DNA from: Choristoneura fumiferana
Lineage: Eukaryota > Arthropoda > Insecta > Lepidoptera > Tortricidae
DNA: 64,000 nucleotides
Assembly: GCF_025370935.1 (NCBI RefSeq)
Contig: NC_133473.1
Location: 8,449,597-8,513,596 of the forward strand
Direction of reading: 5' to 3'
Shown here: one piece after another, positions 30,295-41,809 of the stretch
Position numbering within the stretch: position 1 is the first letter of the stretch
Layout of the letters: every line of letters starts with the position of its first letter
The notes under the pieces: generated by a model
What the model saw: only the letters and a program-made list of their open reading frames with translations
Database searches by the model: none
What the model was told of the DNA's origin: nothing
Program-made: the position numbers and the translations under genes

Positions 30295-30312
30295 TCACGT
30301 GCCATCACGTGA
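30295..30312 (-). promoter_or_regulatory. Paired CACGTG (CLEAR-like) boxes upstream of Vha55
   Basis: CACGTG at 30296-30301 and TCACGTGA at 30305-30312, ten bases apart. TFEB/Mitf factors bind GTCACGTGAC-type CLEAR elements and drive V-ATPase subunit genes in vertebrates and Drosophila. The second box is a perfect 8-bp palindrome. Function here is inferred from position and known biology. Confidence 0.6.
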
Positions 30313-31589
30313 TCTCATCACAAGATGACGTTACTCTATGTCACTAAAAATAAATAAAATAAATATAGAATTAAATTAGTTTTTTGTTTGATTTATGTAA
30401 TCTTAAAATGTTATTCTTTAATGAAATTAATTGAAAAATCTTGATGAATTTTGCTAAGTATTTTTTATTATTATTTATGAACGCAGCCTATGGTATTATA
30501 ATGTTGGTATGGAATGATGGTTGCTTTTGTTGGTAAAACTGGTTTCAAAACTGGCACATTGTTCAAAAGTCGTAATTCTAACCTGGAATTTAATTATTTT
30601 TCCTATTAATTCGCAGTCAAAGAGTATATGTTCGCAGTGCAGAAGGACATATTTCGCAGTTGTTCAAATTATTTAAGTGTCAACCTAGTACATTACGCAT
30701 TTCGGGCAAAAAGGTACTCTTAGCACAAAATAATGTAAGCAGTGTTTGTTTTTATTTTTTACAAGTTTTGTAGGTACCACGTACCCAGCATGTACCCAGG
30801 TACCTTAAATGCCGAATTACACGTTAATAACCCCTAGAAGTAGGTCATATTTTGACTTTAGTATTTTATTACATAGATAATTGAAACTAAAATAAAAGAT
30901 TAAGTATATAAAATACAAATTGCCTAGTTTCATTTCTGTTCAGTCTATTAAAAAGATATTCAAATTCCTTGTATTAGGAAATGCTTCTAAAAGTTTGGAC
31001 TGGAAGTTCACGGCAACTACAGTTTCTACTATATTCACGAAGTGTAGAGTATAAACATATATAGATGTATAGACCACGTGTTTGATTGCAGAGCACGAAA
31101 GTCCTATTTAAAAAAAAAAAATGGTCTGATTTTACGTGCGATAAATAGATTTGAGACCTTATTTTTAGGGTTTCATACCTCAAAATCACGCTATTATTTT
31201 TATTTGAGCCGCTTGTATCGAGCCACAAGAGAAGGGATAATAATAGTATGTCGGTCGAGGATAAAATGGGTTCGTGAACAAATAATCCACATTGTTTTTC
31301 ACTTCGGTTATGAGCAAATTCTTCTACTAATATAGTTTTAAGTATAGTAAATAATTTGTATGTATTTATGTGTACCTAATTCATGCATGACATGGGCAGA
31401 AGGCGGTGAGAGAGGATCAGAGGGATCAGAGGAAGCACATTCCCTAGTTTGAACCTAAAAGTTGAAAATAAATTACCAAAGTTATTTTAAAACATTATAA
31501 CCTGAGTGCAAAAACATTTGCTTAAACGGAATGAAAATAAAATCCTGCTTTATAATTTGTTTAATTAAAATTAGAATAAATGTAATTCT
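30313..31589. other. Intergenic between Vha55 and the next plus-strand gene
   Basis: AT-rich, no recognised gene or repeat of note. Several short frames without motif. Confidence 0.4.
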
Positions 31590-31615
31590 ACTTATATTAC
31601 GAAAGTGTGTGTGTG

Positions 31616-31648
<33 letters not shown>

Positions 31649-31899
31649 GTGCGTGCGTGCGTGCGTGTGTGTGTGTGTGTGTATATGTTTGTTACTCCTT
31701 CACGCTAAAACGGATGAACTTATTTATATTAAATTTGATACGTAGATAGCTGGAGACGTCTGGTCTGGAATAAATAACATATAGGCTATTTTATGAAGAA
31801 AGATCACGATATAAATTTTGGGAATTCCCAGGGATTTTCAATAATTGTAACTACCAGATCGAATAAGTTTACGCGTGCGAAGCCGTGGGTAAACTCTAA
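31590..31899 (+). mobile_element. Helitron-like element carrying a microsatellite
   Basis: Starts near CTTATATTACGAAAG, holds a TG/CG microsatellite at 31605-31682, then repeat wording (AAAACGGATGAAC) and ends GCGAAGCCGTGGGT, AAACTCTAA followed by T. Hairpin plus CTRR-T is the Helitron 3' end. Microsatellite-bearing Helitrons are known in Lepidoptera. Confidence 0.6.
31605..31682. repeat. Alternating TG/CG microsatellite
   Basis: About 78 bases of uninterrupted purine-pyrimidine alternation: TG repeats, then GTGC repeats with one CGCG, then TG repeats. Confidence 0.95.
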
Positions 31900-32257
31900 T
31901 TAAATATATAAACGTAATACAATTTGATTAAAATTAATTGATTCTAAAACTAAATATTATTGCAGGATTTGTTTTTATTCGGTTGTTTTTTATCGCGACA
32001 TGTTTTCAAACTTGGCTCCATTATACTCCCGTATAGATTTACCATTTCAAAAAGATTACAAACGTCATTTCTGATCATGTTCATTCTTTCTTTCTCATTC
32101 TTCGGCGGCGGGCCGACGACGCTAACGTCGTTTGTACTGTTTATTTATAATCGGGAGGTGTGTCCAAAATAAACATTTATTATTTCATCGCAATCAATCA
32201 GTATAGCGAGTTATTCCCTCATAATTATTGTTACAACTGTAATTACAAACCGCCACC
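31900..32257. promoter_or_regulatory. Upstream region of the CoA-transferase-like exon
   Basis: AT-rich with a GC-rich patch (GGCGGCGGGCCGACGACG, 32103-32120). Position directly before the exon at 32258 suggests promoter or 5' UTR; no TATA box or initiator was identified with confidence. Confidence 0.3.
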
Positions 32258-32431
32258 ATGTCTGTGATGGGAAAAATAATTCCTAACGTTTCAAGCCGGA
32301 ATTTCGGTCGTATAAGCGCGGCGCTGACGAACCGGACCTATTTACGTACACCCAAGAATTATCGCAGCCTTTGGATAGAAAGCCGGAATTCCTGACAGCT
32401 AAACAAGCCTTCGAGAAATGCCTAAAGTCTG
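32258..32431 (+). CDS. Exon 1 of a probable mitochondrial CoA-transferase
   Basis: ATG in a Kozak-like CCGCCACCATGT context. It first encodes MSVMGKIIPNVSSRNFG, a basic presequence-like start. A one-base shift near 32311 is needed to continue as RSYKRGADEPDLFTY and QPLDRKPEFLTAKQAFEKC, ending KSG before a consensus donor GTAAGT. The FLTAKQAFEKCLKSG segment resembles the start of acetyl-CoA hydrolase/4-hydroxybutyrate CoA-transferase proteins (SAEEAV, then IKSGD). No later exon was recognised. The apparent deletion may be a sequence error. Identity is tentative. Confidence 0.42.
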
Positions 32432-32944
32432 GTAAGTACATACTTGGAATTACTTGCTTGTTATTACACACCATTCGTGGTACCACTGCTACGTAATGGG
32501 TTGGGAATTGAAGACCTATTATCGATGATTAGGCGGTATACTATCCCACTAGGGTTTATGCTACAACTACAACGTCAAGGCACAGTACAAAGTTCAATCA
32601 AATAAACAGTTAAATATAGAAGTTCTTTGTACGCGCCTTGAACTTTATTTAATGCTAATAACTAACATACTGACGCTTTAGCAGTGTATTTTGAGCATTT
32701 ATTTATTCTTGCTCTGTTTGACTCATAATTTGACCTTCCTGTCTGGCAATTAGTTTCAAATTTAGTATTGATTTAATTAAGCACAATGAATCTAGAGTAT
32801 CTTTATTCAGTAGACTAGACACCGTATCTTATCACGTGAATTGGAATTAACGAAATAAACCTACCTTTACTGCATTTTGAGTATGTAACATAGACAAAAG
32901 CCTTGAAACCTCAACAAGGTTTGTTATTGAACCACAAAAAGTCC
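32432..32944. other. Non-coding, presumed intron
   Basis: Follows the donor at 32432 on the plus strand. No recognised exon or repeat. Confidence 0.4.
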
Positions 32945-33235
32945 ATCTTCATCATTATCACTTCATCCCAGCCTATATACGTTCCACTGCTGGGCACAGC
33001 CCTCCTCTCAGAGTAGAGCTTCAGCCATAGTTCCCACGCGGGCCCAGTGCGGATTGGGAACTTCACACACCATTGAATTGCTACGCAGGCTTGTGCTGGT
33101 TTCCTTGCAATGTTTTCCTTCACTGTAAAGCTTGTGGTAAACTTTAAATATAATTTCACACACAAATTAGAAAAACTCAGAGGTGCAAGCCAGGGTTTGA
33201 ACCACAATCCTCTGCTTGAGAGATTTATAGGGCAA
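32945..33235 (-). repeat. Lepidopteran tRNA-derived SINE, reverse orientation
   Basis: Read on the minus strand it has a tRNA-like head (CAGAGGATTGTGGTTC, then AACCCTGGCTTGCACC), a body with GTGAAGGAAAACATTG and TTCCCAATCCGCACTG, and a tail near CATCATTATCACTTC. Same family as 34434-34700. Cut by the N gap. Confidence 0.75.
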
Positions 33236-33335
33236 NNNNNNNNNNNNNNNNNNNNNNNNNNNNNNNNNNNNNNNNNNNNNNNNNNNNNNNNNNNNNNNNN
33301 NNNNNNNNNNNNNNNNNNNNNNNNNNNNNNNNNNN
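33236..33335. other. Assembly gap (100 N)
   Basis: Exactly 100 N, the usual placeholder for a scaffold gap of unknown size. It falls inside a SINE, a typical place for assembly failure. Confidence 1.
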
Positions 33336-34433
33336 GCTGACGAAATAAAAATAATATTGCCTTATACATTATCAAAAAAATACAAACATTGGAACATATA
33401 ACCTCCTCCTTTTTTTGAAGTCGGTTAAAAAGGACGCAGACATAACTAAAAGAAACAAACTGCCACCTTTAAGGAGATTAACAGAATATATCCTAATTTA
33501 TTGTGTTATTAAGAAAGTTTTTCACCCTTTTTTTGCAATTATTGTTTATTTATCAATGAGAATTTTCACAGCAAAATTATTGTTCTTAAACTGATAGAAA
33601 ACAAAACTGTCTACCTACCATTTAAAAGGGGCATAGTGAACGTTTACCTTGAGTCGATCTCACATCTTTGTGTAGGTAGGTATGTACATACATACAAAAG
33701 TTCGAGGATATATTGTATGAACCACACACGAAGGGCCAAGAAAACAAGAAAGGCAGAGCATTTATCTGCAAAGTAGAATATCCACTGGATGTCTAATTTA
33801 TTTACATTACACGATAAAAAATATTTTTCATCTTTTATATTATTAAATTGTGGAAAATGTATGATTATTCGGTGTAAAAAATTATGTAGAGCTAAGTTGA
33901 ATGATTAACTATGTACTTTGATCATAATTTTAACCGAATAGATTTTGCAAGTACAAAAGTTTCTCGCAAATGTCACATAAGAATAATTTACAAGAAGAAA
34001 TTACGAGAAATGTTAGTTTAAGAAATTTTAAAAGAAAACTAAAATGCGTAAAGAGGCCGCAATTGTGCGGTTGTAAGTCGTTTTTTTCCTAAATCCCCCC
34101 AGGGCCACGTTTCCCATTTCGTTCTCTGCCGCAGCCGAAGCATAATGAGTGGTTGTTAAAATTATGAATGGAACATCTACCGCCCGATCAACTGTGTGCG
34201 TGCCTTAGCCCTTTCTGTACTAAGCGTACACGCAAGGACGATGCGCCTGTGTGCGGCGGTGCCGTGTGTGAGAATGTTTACAAGACTGAGGACTGGAGAC
34301 TTCTGTTATTCTTAAAATATCTTAGTGCTGTATTTAGAATTTTTAGTAACACAGAAATAAAACATGGATGACGCGTGGAAAGAAAGATCTTGTTTTGTCT
34401 ATGAAAAGTTTTTTTTTATATTTAGCGTGGTAA
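33336..34433. other. Non-coding, no recognised gene
   Basis: Starts with the common CCTCCTTTTTTTGAAGTCGG repeat (near 33405). A cysteine-containing short frame at 34168-34371 has no clear family. No splice-bounded exon recognised. Confidence 0.4.
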
Positions 34434-34700
34434 GTCGTTTGACCTATGGCCTCTGAAGCAGAGGATTGTGGGTTCAAAGCCCGGGTAGCACCTCTTTTTT
34501 CGAAATTCATGTGCGAAATTACATTTGAAATTTACCACGAGCTTACGGTGAAGGAAAACATCATGATGAAGCCTGCAAAAACCTGCGAAGAAATTCAATG
34601 GTGTGTGTGAAGTTCCCAATCCGTACTGGGCCCGCGTGAGAACTACGGTCCAAGCCATCATTCTGAGATGAGGCTGGGATGATGATGATGATGAAGTCGT
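34434..34700 (+). repeat. Lepidopteran tRNA-derived SINE, complete
   Basis: Head with A-box-like GTCGTTTGACCTATGG and B box GGGTTCAAAGCCCGGG, body GTGAAGGAAAACATCATG and AGTTCCCAATCCG, tail (GATGAT)n. Same family as 32945-33235 but opposite strand. The tail is an expandable GAT repeat. Confidence 0.8.
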
Positions 34701-35342
34701 AAGGGTGTTATAAGGCCTTGCAAGTGTGTGTTTATATAACAAAAATGTTGGATCAATTGCATGCGAGGCGCCCCCCCCAATAAATTTACTCGTATTTATT
34801 CTCTGATTAATAAGGCTATAAGCTGGACTTCATTTCAACTTGACGTTTTAATAATTTTATCCACGGGACTTGATCGAAGAAATTCGAATGTGGTTTTGTC
34901 TTGAGAAACCGCAAGTAAAAATATTCAGTAATTATATCCCTTAAAGTACCTACCGTAAGGTCGAGTTACTTTGGCCCTGAATTAAAACTTTGGTTATTGG
35001 AATAACACGGTACAGCTTTATCATTGCATTGCATTGCAATTATGACACATTGCCGTATGATTAGATTTAGCTGACCGCTCACTTTTGTTGAAATGAAATG
35101 AAATGAAATATATTTATTTGCGTAACATTATGTCATAATAGGCGGTGATAAGTTTAAATTTCAATTAAGTATCAATAATGTCAATTAGGTACCTTATAGA
35201 AGTAGGCATGCAAAAATGTTCTTAGTAAAATAAAGCTACAAGTAGAATAATGTTCACATTTCGATGTCATTAACAATTAAGTAGCTAGATTATATATGTA
35301 TTGAATATTTATTGTTTTTCATAATTTAAGTACTCACTAACA
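34701..35342. other. Non-coding, LINE 3' flank
   Basis: Contains a run of GAAAT repeats (35090-35110) and AT-rich sequence following, on the minus strand, the LINE ORF2 tail at 35343. Probably its 3' UTR in part. Confidence 0.4.
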
Positions 35343-35730
35343 CTATAAATTGTTTGAATGCAAGAATTTTAAGATAGCCACTTTAAAGTTTTTAGGCGGA
35401 AACTCTAGTAAATTAGTTGGGAGTTTATTATAAATTTTTACTGCCATCCCACTGACATTGTAGCGGTAGAAGGCAAGATTGCTTTTAATTGTCCGCAATT
35501 TATTAAGCCGCGTGCTTCTTGCGTTGGGATTCATGTGCGATATAGTGGTAAAGTAGTGACTATTTGCTTTAACAAAGATATATAATTCAGCGATATAAAT
35601 ACATGGTAGTGGAAGAATGTTAAGTTTTTTAAACATAGGCCTGCATGATTCCCTATTTCCAATGCCAGTTAAAGCTCTTATACACTTTTTTTGAGCTTTG
35701 AATGCTCTTACAATTTCTCCTCTCTGTTTT
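35343..35730 (-). mobile_element. LINE ORF2 C-terminus (jockey/CR1-like)
   Basis: Open for over 120 codons: FKAQKKCIRALTGIGNRESC, then MFKKLNILPLPCIYI, ending PPKNFKVAILKFLHSNNL and stop. The QKKxIRxI..RESC..FKKLxILPLPxxYI pattern is the conserved end of many insect LINE polymerases. The frame is intact to its stop, so this is a fairly young but 5'-truncated copy. Confidence 0.8.
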
Positions 35731-36248
35731 TTTAGATCAGATAGTTACGTGGTTTTATGCTTGTCATACGGGCAGTAAATAAGGAATTAGGAACGAGATT
35801 GTGTTAGTAGTCCAAAGTCGAAGACTGAGGGCTTTCTGGGTCGAGCTTCGTAACTCCCATACCGCTCGTGAAACATAATAAAATGTTTTCATTCCGTTTG
35901 TTATTAAACAGGAAAAACTGTATGGACTCTGATTCCACTGCATTTCCAATGCCAATACAGATGACAAAAACTAACGCCGCGGCGCCGCGCCGCGGTAGTA
36001 TTGCAAGTTGCAAACAGCCATGTATGACGGATGTAAAATAAAATAAATAAACAATTAATAATATAAATATGCATACTAAAAAAGAAATAATACGAGGTAA
36101 AAATATTTAAATTCAATATTGAAAGAAAAACAAGTTTAATGGTGATAAAAAATTGTATAAGTAAACTAAATGCATAAAAAGTTTTAATTCGAGTTTAACT
36201 TGAACTTATACTAATTATGCTATAATAATGTGGTGCAACAAATTTAAG
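35731..36248. other. Non-coding, no recognised gene
   Basis: One GC-rich palindrome (GCCGCGGCGCCGCGCCGCGG near 35976). Nothing else recognised. Confidence 0.4.
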
Positions 36249-36560
36249 AAAAAACCGGCCAAGTGCGAGTCGGATTCGCGCACGAAGAGTTCCGTACCAT
36301 TATCTATACAACATTAGACATTAGCAAAAAACGGCCAAAAATCAAGTTTGTTGTATGGGGGTCCCTTAAATATTTATTTTATATTGATTTAATTATTTAT
36401 TTTTAAAGTGATTATACAACTAAAGATTCTGTGAATATTTGAAACGTCTACCTGTTGCCATTATTATATCAAGCAAAAAACGTCAAAACACACATGTTTT
36501 GTTGTATGGGAAGCCCTCCTTAAATATTTATTTTATTCTGTTTTAGTATTGTTGTTATAG
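36249..36560 (+). repeat. CCGGCCAAG/GTTCCGT interspersed repeat, copy 1
   Basis: Begins AAAAAACCGGCCAAGTGCGAG and GAAGAGTTCCGTACCAT, the start of a repeat very common in Lepidoptera and present again at 38771, 40703 (part) and 54881 (reverse). Non-coding, class undetermined. Confidence 0.7.
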
Positions 36561-38770
36561 TGGCCACAGTAATACATAATCTGAAATATGTGTTATGGCG
36601 TTGTTAACGCGCAAGTGTGTTTCAGTAACAGGTAGTTGGAGTTGGTGCTATTGTAGTGTCGTAAGGTCTTTTTGTCAACTTTGACGTTTGTGATTGGTTA
36701 AATAACACAATGAGATGTGATGTGATGATGAATCGCAAACAAGACGGTAACATTACACGAACCTCACGATACTAATGCCATCTAGCAATATTTAATTTAG
36801 CCTGTCATGAAACCTTCATTGAATAATAAACATACCGGGAAATTGCAACGAAACTGAACTGTGACATAATCCGTTTCTATGTGAACTAAGCTTTACATCT
36901 AGGTACTTATATAGTTGTTACTTATATTTTTAAATGGTTTTCTAAATAAAACAATATGCTGGCTTCAAAAGCCTAAAAAAATATAAAACGGACCTATCCT
37001 CTGAAAAAAAATTGAAAATTGATGAAAAAATTGTCCTAACCCCGAGGAAATCGTTACCGCGATTTACTCGTACTTAAAGTTGGACACTGTTGCAATAACC
37101 TTTCCATTGCGGAAGAAAAGGTTTCAGTTGGGCCTCCTCTTCTTAGGTAAATAAGTTTCTAATTAGATTGTTCAAGTCCATCGACCATTTTTGATCTCAA
37201 TTTGTCCACCGGATAGTAACAAGTTGGGATCATTAAAACTAGTACTTTGTCGGTCTGTTTTATTTTAACTAGAGATGACCAGAATCCTTTTTCTCCAAAA
37301 GTCCTATTTTCTGTTTCTTTATACCTACATCAACCCTTATAAAACAGCAGCGGCAAAAGTTGCGTCGCACAATCGGAAGACATATCCACCACAGCGATTC
37401 TAAGAAACAGCAGTCTCATATTATGCGAAAGTATTTTCATCGAAACAAGTATAGTCGATTATCGTGTTTCGCAGTCGAGCGGTGAAATCCGCCCATTACG
37501 CGGGCTCGAGTGGGCAAGGCGGTGGTCGCACGCACTCGCCCAAAAAACATCCCGACACGTAACATAATATTTCCCAAGCAGCCTTTTATTTATTAGTCGG
37601 GCACCGAGGCCCGGCGCCGCGACAACTCAACTTCCCAGAACCAGAGCCGTTACGTTCATGAAAAAACACTATTTATGTCGATGAAAAAATCGGGATTCGG
37701 TCGTATTTGTCTGAAGCCGAGCTATGCGGTTTTTGTTCGTACCCGATTTGCAGGAATCCGCAGGTACCGCCTAGCGCGTGGAAAAATATTAATTCGACGG
37801 GAAGGTGGGTGTGGCTGGAACTGTTAGCAAACTGAAGCTTGTAATCAGGCGCGAACCCCCTTTAATTGGTCTCTATCATCTTAAAAATGCACAAAAAACA
37901 ATGTAGGAAAGAAAGGTAGAAATATATATGTATTAAAAACCTTCTAAAGTATTTAAACGGTATAATGTTGCGTATATTTTACACCGAATTGAAATCTTGA
38001 CATTTCGAGTTCTTTTCATGTCTTATCACGAGAATATGAAAAACCTGAAAAAGGCACAAAAGGCCGAAATATCTTTTCACAGTCAAAGTTTAATTTGATC
38101 AAAGGGCCGGGCAGTGAAGTTTGAGCTCATATCATTAGATTTTTTTCGATGTTTCTTATAATGTGGGAAAAAATCCATTTACCCAAAGCACCTCCCTGCC
38201 GGCAGGTAGTAAACAAAGCCGTGATAACAAGGAATGCGTTTGTATTTTTTACGGAACATGACAAATCATTTTATTCTATGCATCCCCTATCTACGATTTA
38301 CAATAGGTTTAGCGGCTTCTTCCAATCAATTTACTCAGTAAAGGTCAGAGCAGGTATCATATTAGATGGAACGTGGAGATGACGGCTGATGCTTGTGGGG
38401 TAAAGTTACTGTTGCTTTTAAATTGGCTGAAAAGAAGAACAAAAACATGGGAATGCAATATAGCCGTCAGATTAGTATTGAATACCGCATTGTTAAGCAT
38501 GATCTTATTTATTGACTTGTATTCTTTATAATAAAAAAAAAACGAAATTAATAGAAATAATGATTAGTGGGTCCACTGAATAACGTAAGAAGGGAAAGGT
38601 GAATTTGATAATTTCGTAAAATTAAATCATTATTTTTTAGTAATTAGTTATTTGGTAGGTACCTGTATCATATACTGATGTTACGTGAACTTTTGCGATT
38701 ACATAATTATTAAACAGAAATCACATTATTTACATTAGGTAAATAGGATTTTAAAAACTGCATAGTGATT
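36561..38770. other. Non-coding, no recognised gene
   Basis: About 2.2 kb. 37360-37810 is richer in GC (CGGGCTCGAGTGGG, GGCGCCGCGACAACTC) and might hold an exon or promoter, but no coding frame with splice sites stood out. Confidence 0.35.
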
Positions 38771-39135
38771 AAAAAACCGGCCAAGAGCGTGTCCGACAAG
38801 CCCGATCGCCCGAAATAGAGTTCCGTAGCCATTACGAAAAAAATAAGTAATATTTTTCTAAGGATTTCGTATTTCGTACGGAATATTCCAAGTTTAGGTA
38901 TATTTTATACCTTAGGCTGCTATTTACTCTTAAACTACTAATAATTCTCAAGAAAACTTAACCGTTATAACTTTCCTTGTTTTGTCGGCATAGTTTACAT
39001 ATATATATTCATGCAAAATTACAGCTTTCTAGCATTGATAGTCCCTGAGCAAAGCCGCGGACGGACGGACAGACAGACAGACATGGCGAAACTATAAGGG
39101 TTCCGTTTTTGCCATTTTGGCTATGGAACCCTAAA
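38771..39135 (+). repeat. CCGGCCAAG/GTTCCGT interspersed repeat, copy 2 (full)
   Basis: Starts AAAAAACCGGCCAAGAGCG, ends with GACGGACAGACAGACAGAC, GGGTTCCGTTTTTGCC and TGGAACCCTAAAA. The end is the complement-like partner of the GTTCCGT near its start, so the element has loose terminal inverted repeats. Confidence 0.7.
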
Positions 39136-39416
39136 ACACGAAAGTAGCAGGTTCAATTGTTACTGCAGTGCGTCAACCTTACAGGTTGCATTCACCTGTA
39201 CAAAAAGAGATAGAACTAAATAGAAAGCGCCACAAAAACGCATCGTGAATGCACTTGACACCGTAGTGAATGGTACAAAGCCTTAGAGCGAAGCTATAGT
39301 GGGCCCGTCAGCCGCTTACGAACCAATTGTCACCGTCTCGCTGTAATCTGTGTTGGTTCCGCACGAAACTGATTTTTTATTGATCACCTTTCTCACGAAG
39401 ATATATCTATACATAT

Positions 39417-39700
39417 ATAACAAAAAATTTAACCGACTGCAAAAAACCAAGAAAATAATTTTCTACCAGTCTGAAGTCGGTGCCTCAGCACTAGCCAGCA
39501 GGAGTGAGTCATCGGAATGCCTGCCAAATCAGGTCAGCTTGACAGTAACTGATTTCCAACTAGGCAACGGACCCATAGTCGTCTACCTCAATATTGGGCT
39601 TCAATCACTCCTACTGGCTCGTGCTGAGGCACCGACCGACTTCAGACTGGCAGAAAATTATTTTCATGTTTTTTTTGTAGTCGGTTAATTTTTTTGTTAT
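39417..39700. mobile_element. Foldback MITE, TTAACCGAC family, copy 1
   Basis: The two halves are inverted: TAACAAAAAATTTAACCGAC on the left, GTCGGTTAATTTTTTTGTTA on the right, with matching CAGTCTGAAGTCGG and GCCTCAGCAC segments inside. No transposase. A second copy is at 63124-63365. Confidence 0.8.
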
Positions 39701-40140
39701 AACATTATTTTTTTCACGTTTTTTAGTGTAAATAATCTAAGATAAAATAGTTTAATGTCAACTGCTCGTCACCTTTTACGAAAGATTGTTTTTCCGATGC
39801 TGAGACGTTCATTATTGAAGAATCTTGGTGCTTTACCACCCATTCCATTTCGCCATATGCATTACAAGAAGCATAAATTGCTTAAATGTGTTACAGTAAT
39901 TGAAATTCAACCCGTGAAATACTTGTTATTGAGAAGTAACTCCGATTGTCAACTGTGGTCTTCATCATGGCGTCCCTACAATATTTGAATAGTTCCCTCG
40001 ATTTCCTTAAGATCCAATCATCAGATGGTGCTTATGGGACCTAATTGAACGCATTCCTAGACGAACGCAAAAAAAAAATCAAATCGGTTCATAAATGACG
40101 GAGTTCTGAGGTAATCCTTTTTTGAAGTCGGTTAAAAAGA
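39701..40140 (+). repeat. GAAGTCGGTTAAAAAG interspersed repeat
   Basis: Ends TTTTTTGAAGTCGGTTAAAAAG, also seen at about 33,410 and, in reverse, at about 50,175. A 77-codon frame inside shows no known domain. Confidence 0.5.
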
Positions 40141-41141
40141 GTAACGTGACTTTCTGACAGGCAACGCACAGCACAGTCTAAACTAGCTACTAGGTCTAGA
40201 GACTTGAAAATTCGCAATTCGTTGAGGATTTACAATGTGTAGTTTTCGATTTCCGTTAAAATCGAGGCAATATTATATAGGTCAATGAAGTTAATTTCCC
40301 TAAGTCACTAGTGGCTCAACTCTTACTAGTTAAAAGATAATAAAGCATTGAGATAATTGATTCTTTGATAAATTAATTAATTGACAAAAGGTATTTTTTA
40401 TGTATGTTATGACGCTTTTTTTAAGTCTATATCGGAAGTGTTTTTGATTCATACATATTTAGCAACGGAAGTTTAAAAACGAGTTTTTTTTATATGTTAG
40501 ACACGTCAATCGTTTGTGAATTATACAATTAGTGTGAACTTATACATTATTATTATGATCTCACGAGAAAGTTATTCATCGATATTATTTCTATCATTGT
40601 CAATGAACTTGGCCATCTGCCGAAGTTAACGGAAATTTAGATAACACGGTGTATAGAGTTACAATAAAAGCATTCGTTGAAATTTCCACGGGAAAGAGAG
40701 CAGTTTTGTAGGGTTCCGTACCGAAGGGTAACAAACGGAGCCCTATTACAGTTGCTTCGTTGTCCCTATGCGTCTGTCACAGGGTTGTGTCTCGATAACT
40801 AAAGTAAATAGACAGCTGAAATTTACACACAATTTGTATTTCTATCGCTGCTACAACAACAAATAATAAAAATTAATTAAATCAATATTAAGGGGGTCCC
40901 CATACAAGAAACGTTTTATTTTAGTTCTATCTCCATAAAGTTAGAGCATACTATAGAAATCATAAACTCGGAGTAATAACAGATAAACTACATTATCTTA
41001 TCAGCAGCTGTATTCTATAAACTTAAACAGGAAGTCAATATGGTGGTACCTATAGAGTATATTGCCTCTGATTGTACGGAAGCTCTCGGTGTGCGAGCTC
41101 GACTGCAGATCAACAGATCTAAGACGATTTTAAATTACTAA
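40141..41141. other. Non-coding with a partial repeat
   Basis: 40703-40930 resembles the CCGGCCAAG/GTTCCGT repeat family (AGGGTTCCGTACCGAAGGG). No gene recognised. Confidence 0.4.
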
Positions 41142-41214
41142 CTAGCCTTTACCCGTGGCTTTGCTCGCGTGGATCATTAGGTTTGATATTTGACTTGTAA
41201 TTCCGGGATTTTGC
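41142..41214 (-). mobile_element. Helitron 3' end fragment
   Basis: Plus strand ACTAGCCTTTACCCGTGGC is the reverse of a GC hairpin followed by CTAG and T. Only the end is present. Confidence 0.5.
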
Positions 41215-41600
41215 TAAGAAAATGAGGATGTCAAGGAAATGGTAGCATCACTCGGCCAGAAATTAAAACAGAAACCAGAAGACGTTGTTTCCGAGGTTTT
41301 AGGAAAAAGAAACGCAATGGCCCCGACTCGGCGCAAGCGGAACGAAACAAGGTCGTGCCAATCGTTACTTCCCTGAATGCGTGATGGTATGTGTGACTCT
41401 TATATAGCAAAAACTACCACAATGAGTGCTCAAGACCTCGAGGGGAACGGAGAAAATAGTAGATTGTATAACAAGAGCATAAAACGAGCCATTTTATCCG
41501 AGACGTCCATATAGCCACCCGAGCCGGTACGGCGAGGGTGGATAGACACGTCGAGAGGAAAATGCTTTTCAATTCGATGGCGAGGAAATGAAATAGCAAC
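41215..41600 (+). mobile_element. LINE ORF1-like fragment
   Basis: Encodes EDVKEMVASLGQKL, then KPEDVVSEVLGKRN and a basic stretch, resembling the coiled-coil to RRM transition of LINE ORF1 (FP25K-like) proteins. Frame broken after about 50 codons. The right part resembles 14,895-15,030. Confidence 0.45.
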
Positions 41601-41809
41601 AGTGGAAACAATCTATGTACCTTTTATTTTTTACGCATTATTATAATACTCGTAATGAAGAATGTTAATAGGAGTGCAAAATCACTTGAAAGCTTTGTTA
41701 CAGTAAAGCTTTTATATACAAAAATAAATTTGTTTTTATTTCATTCAAAAATACCAAGTAGTTATGATTTCTATACGCATTCAAAGTTCGCATAAATATT
41801 GAGTCCCGC

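Noticed and set aside
31531..31749. Protein with alternating Cys-Val and Ala-Arg runs
   Set aside because: This is the translation of the TG/CG microsatellite.
34168..34371. Possible cysteine-rich (Kazal-like) peptide exon
   Set aside because: Only a loose PVCGG pattern; cysteine spacing does not fit, there are no splice sites and no signal peptide.
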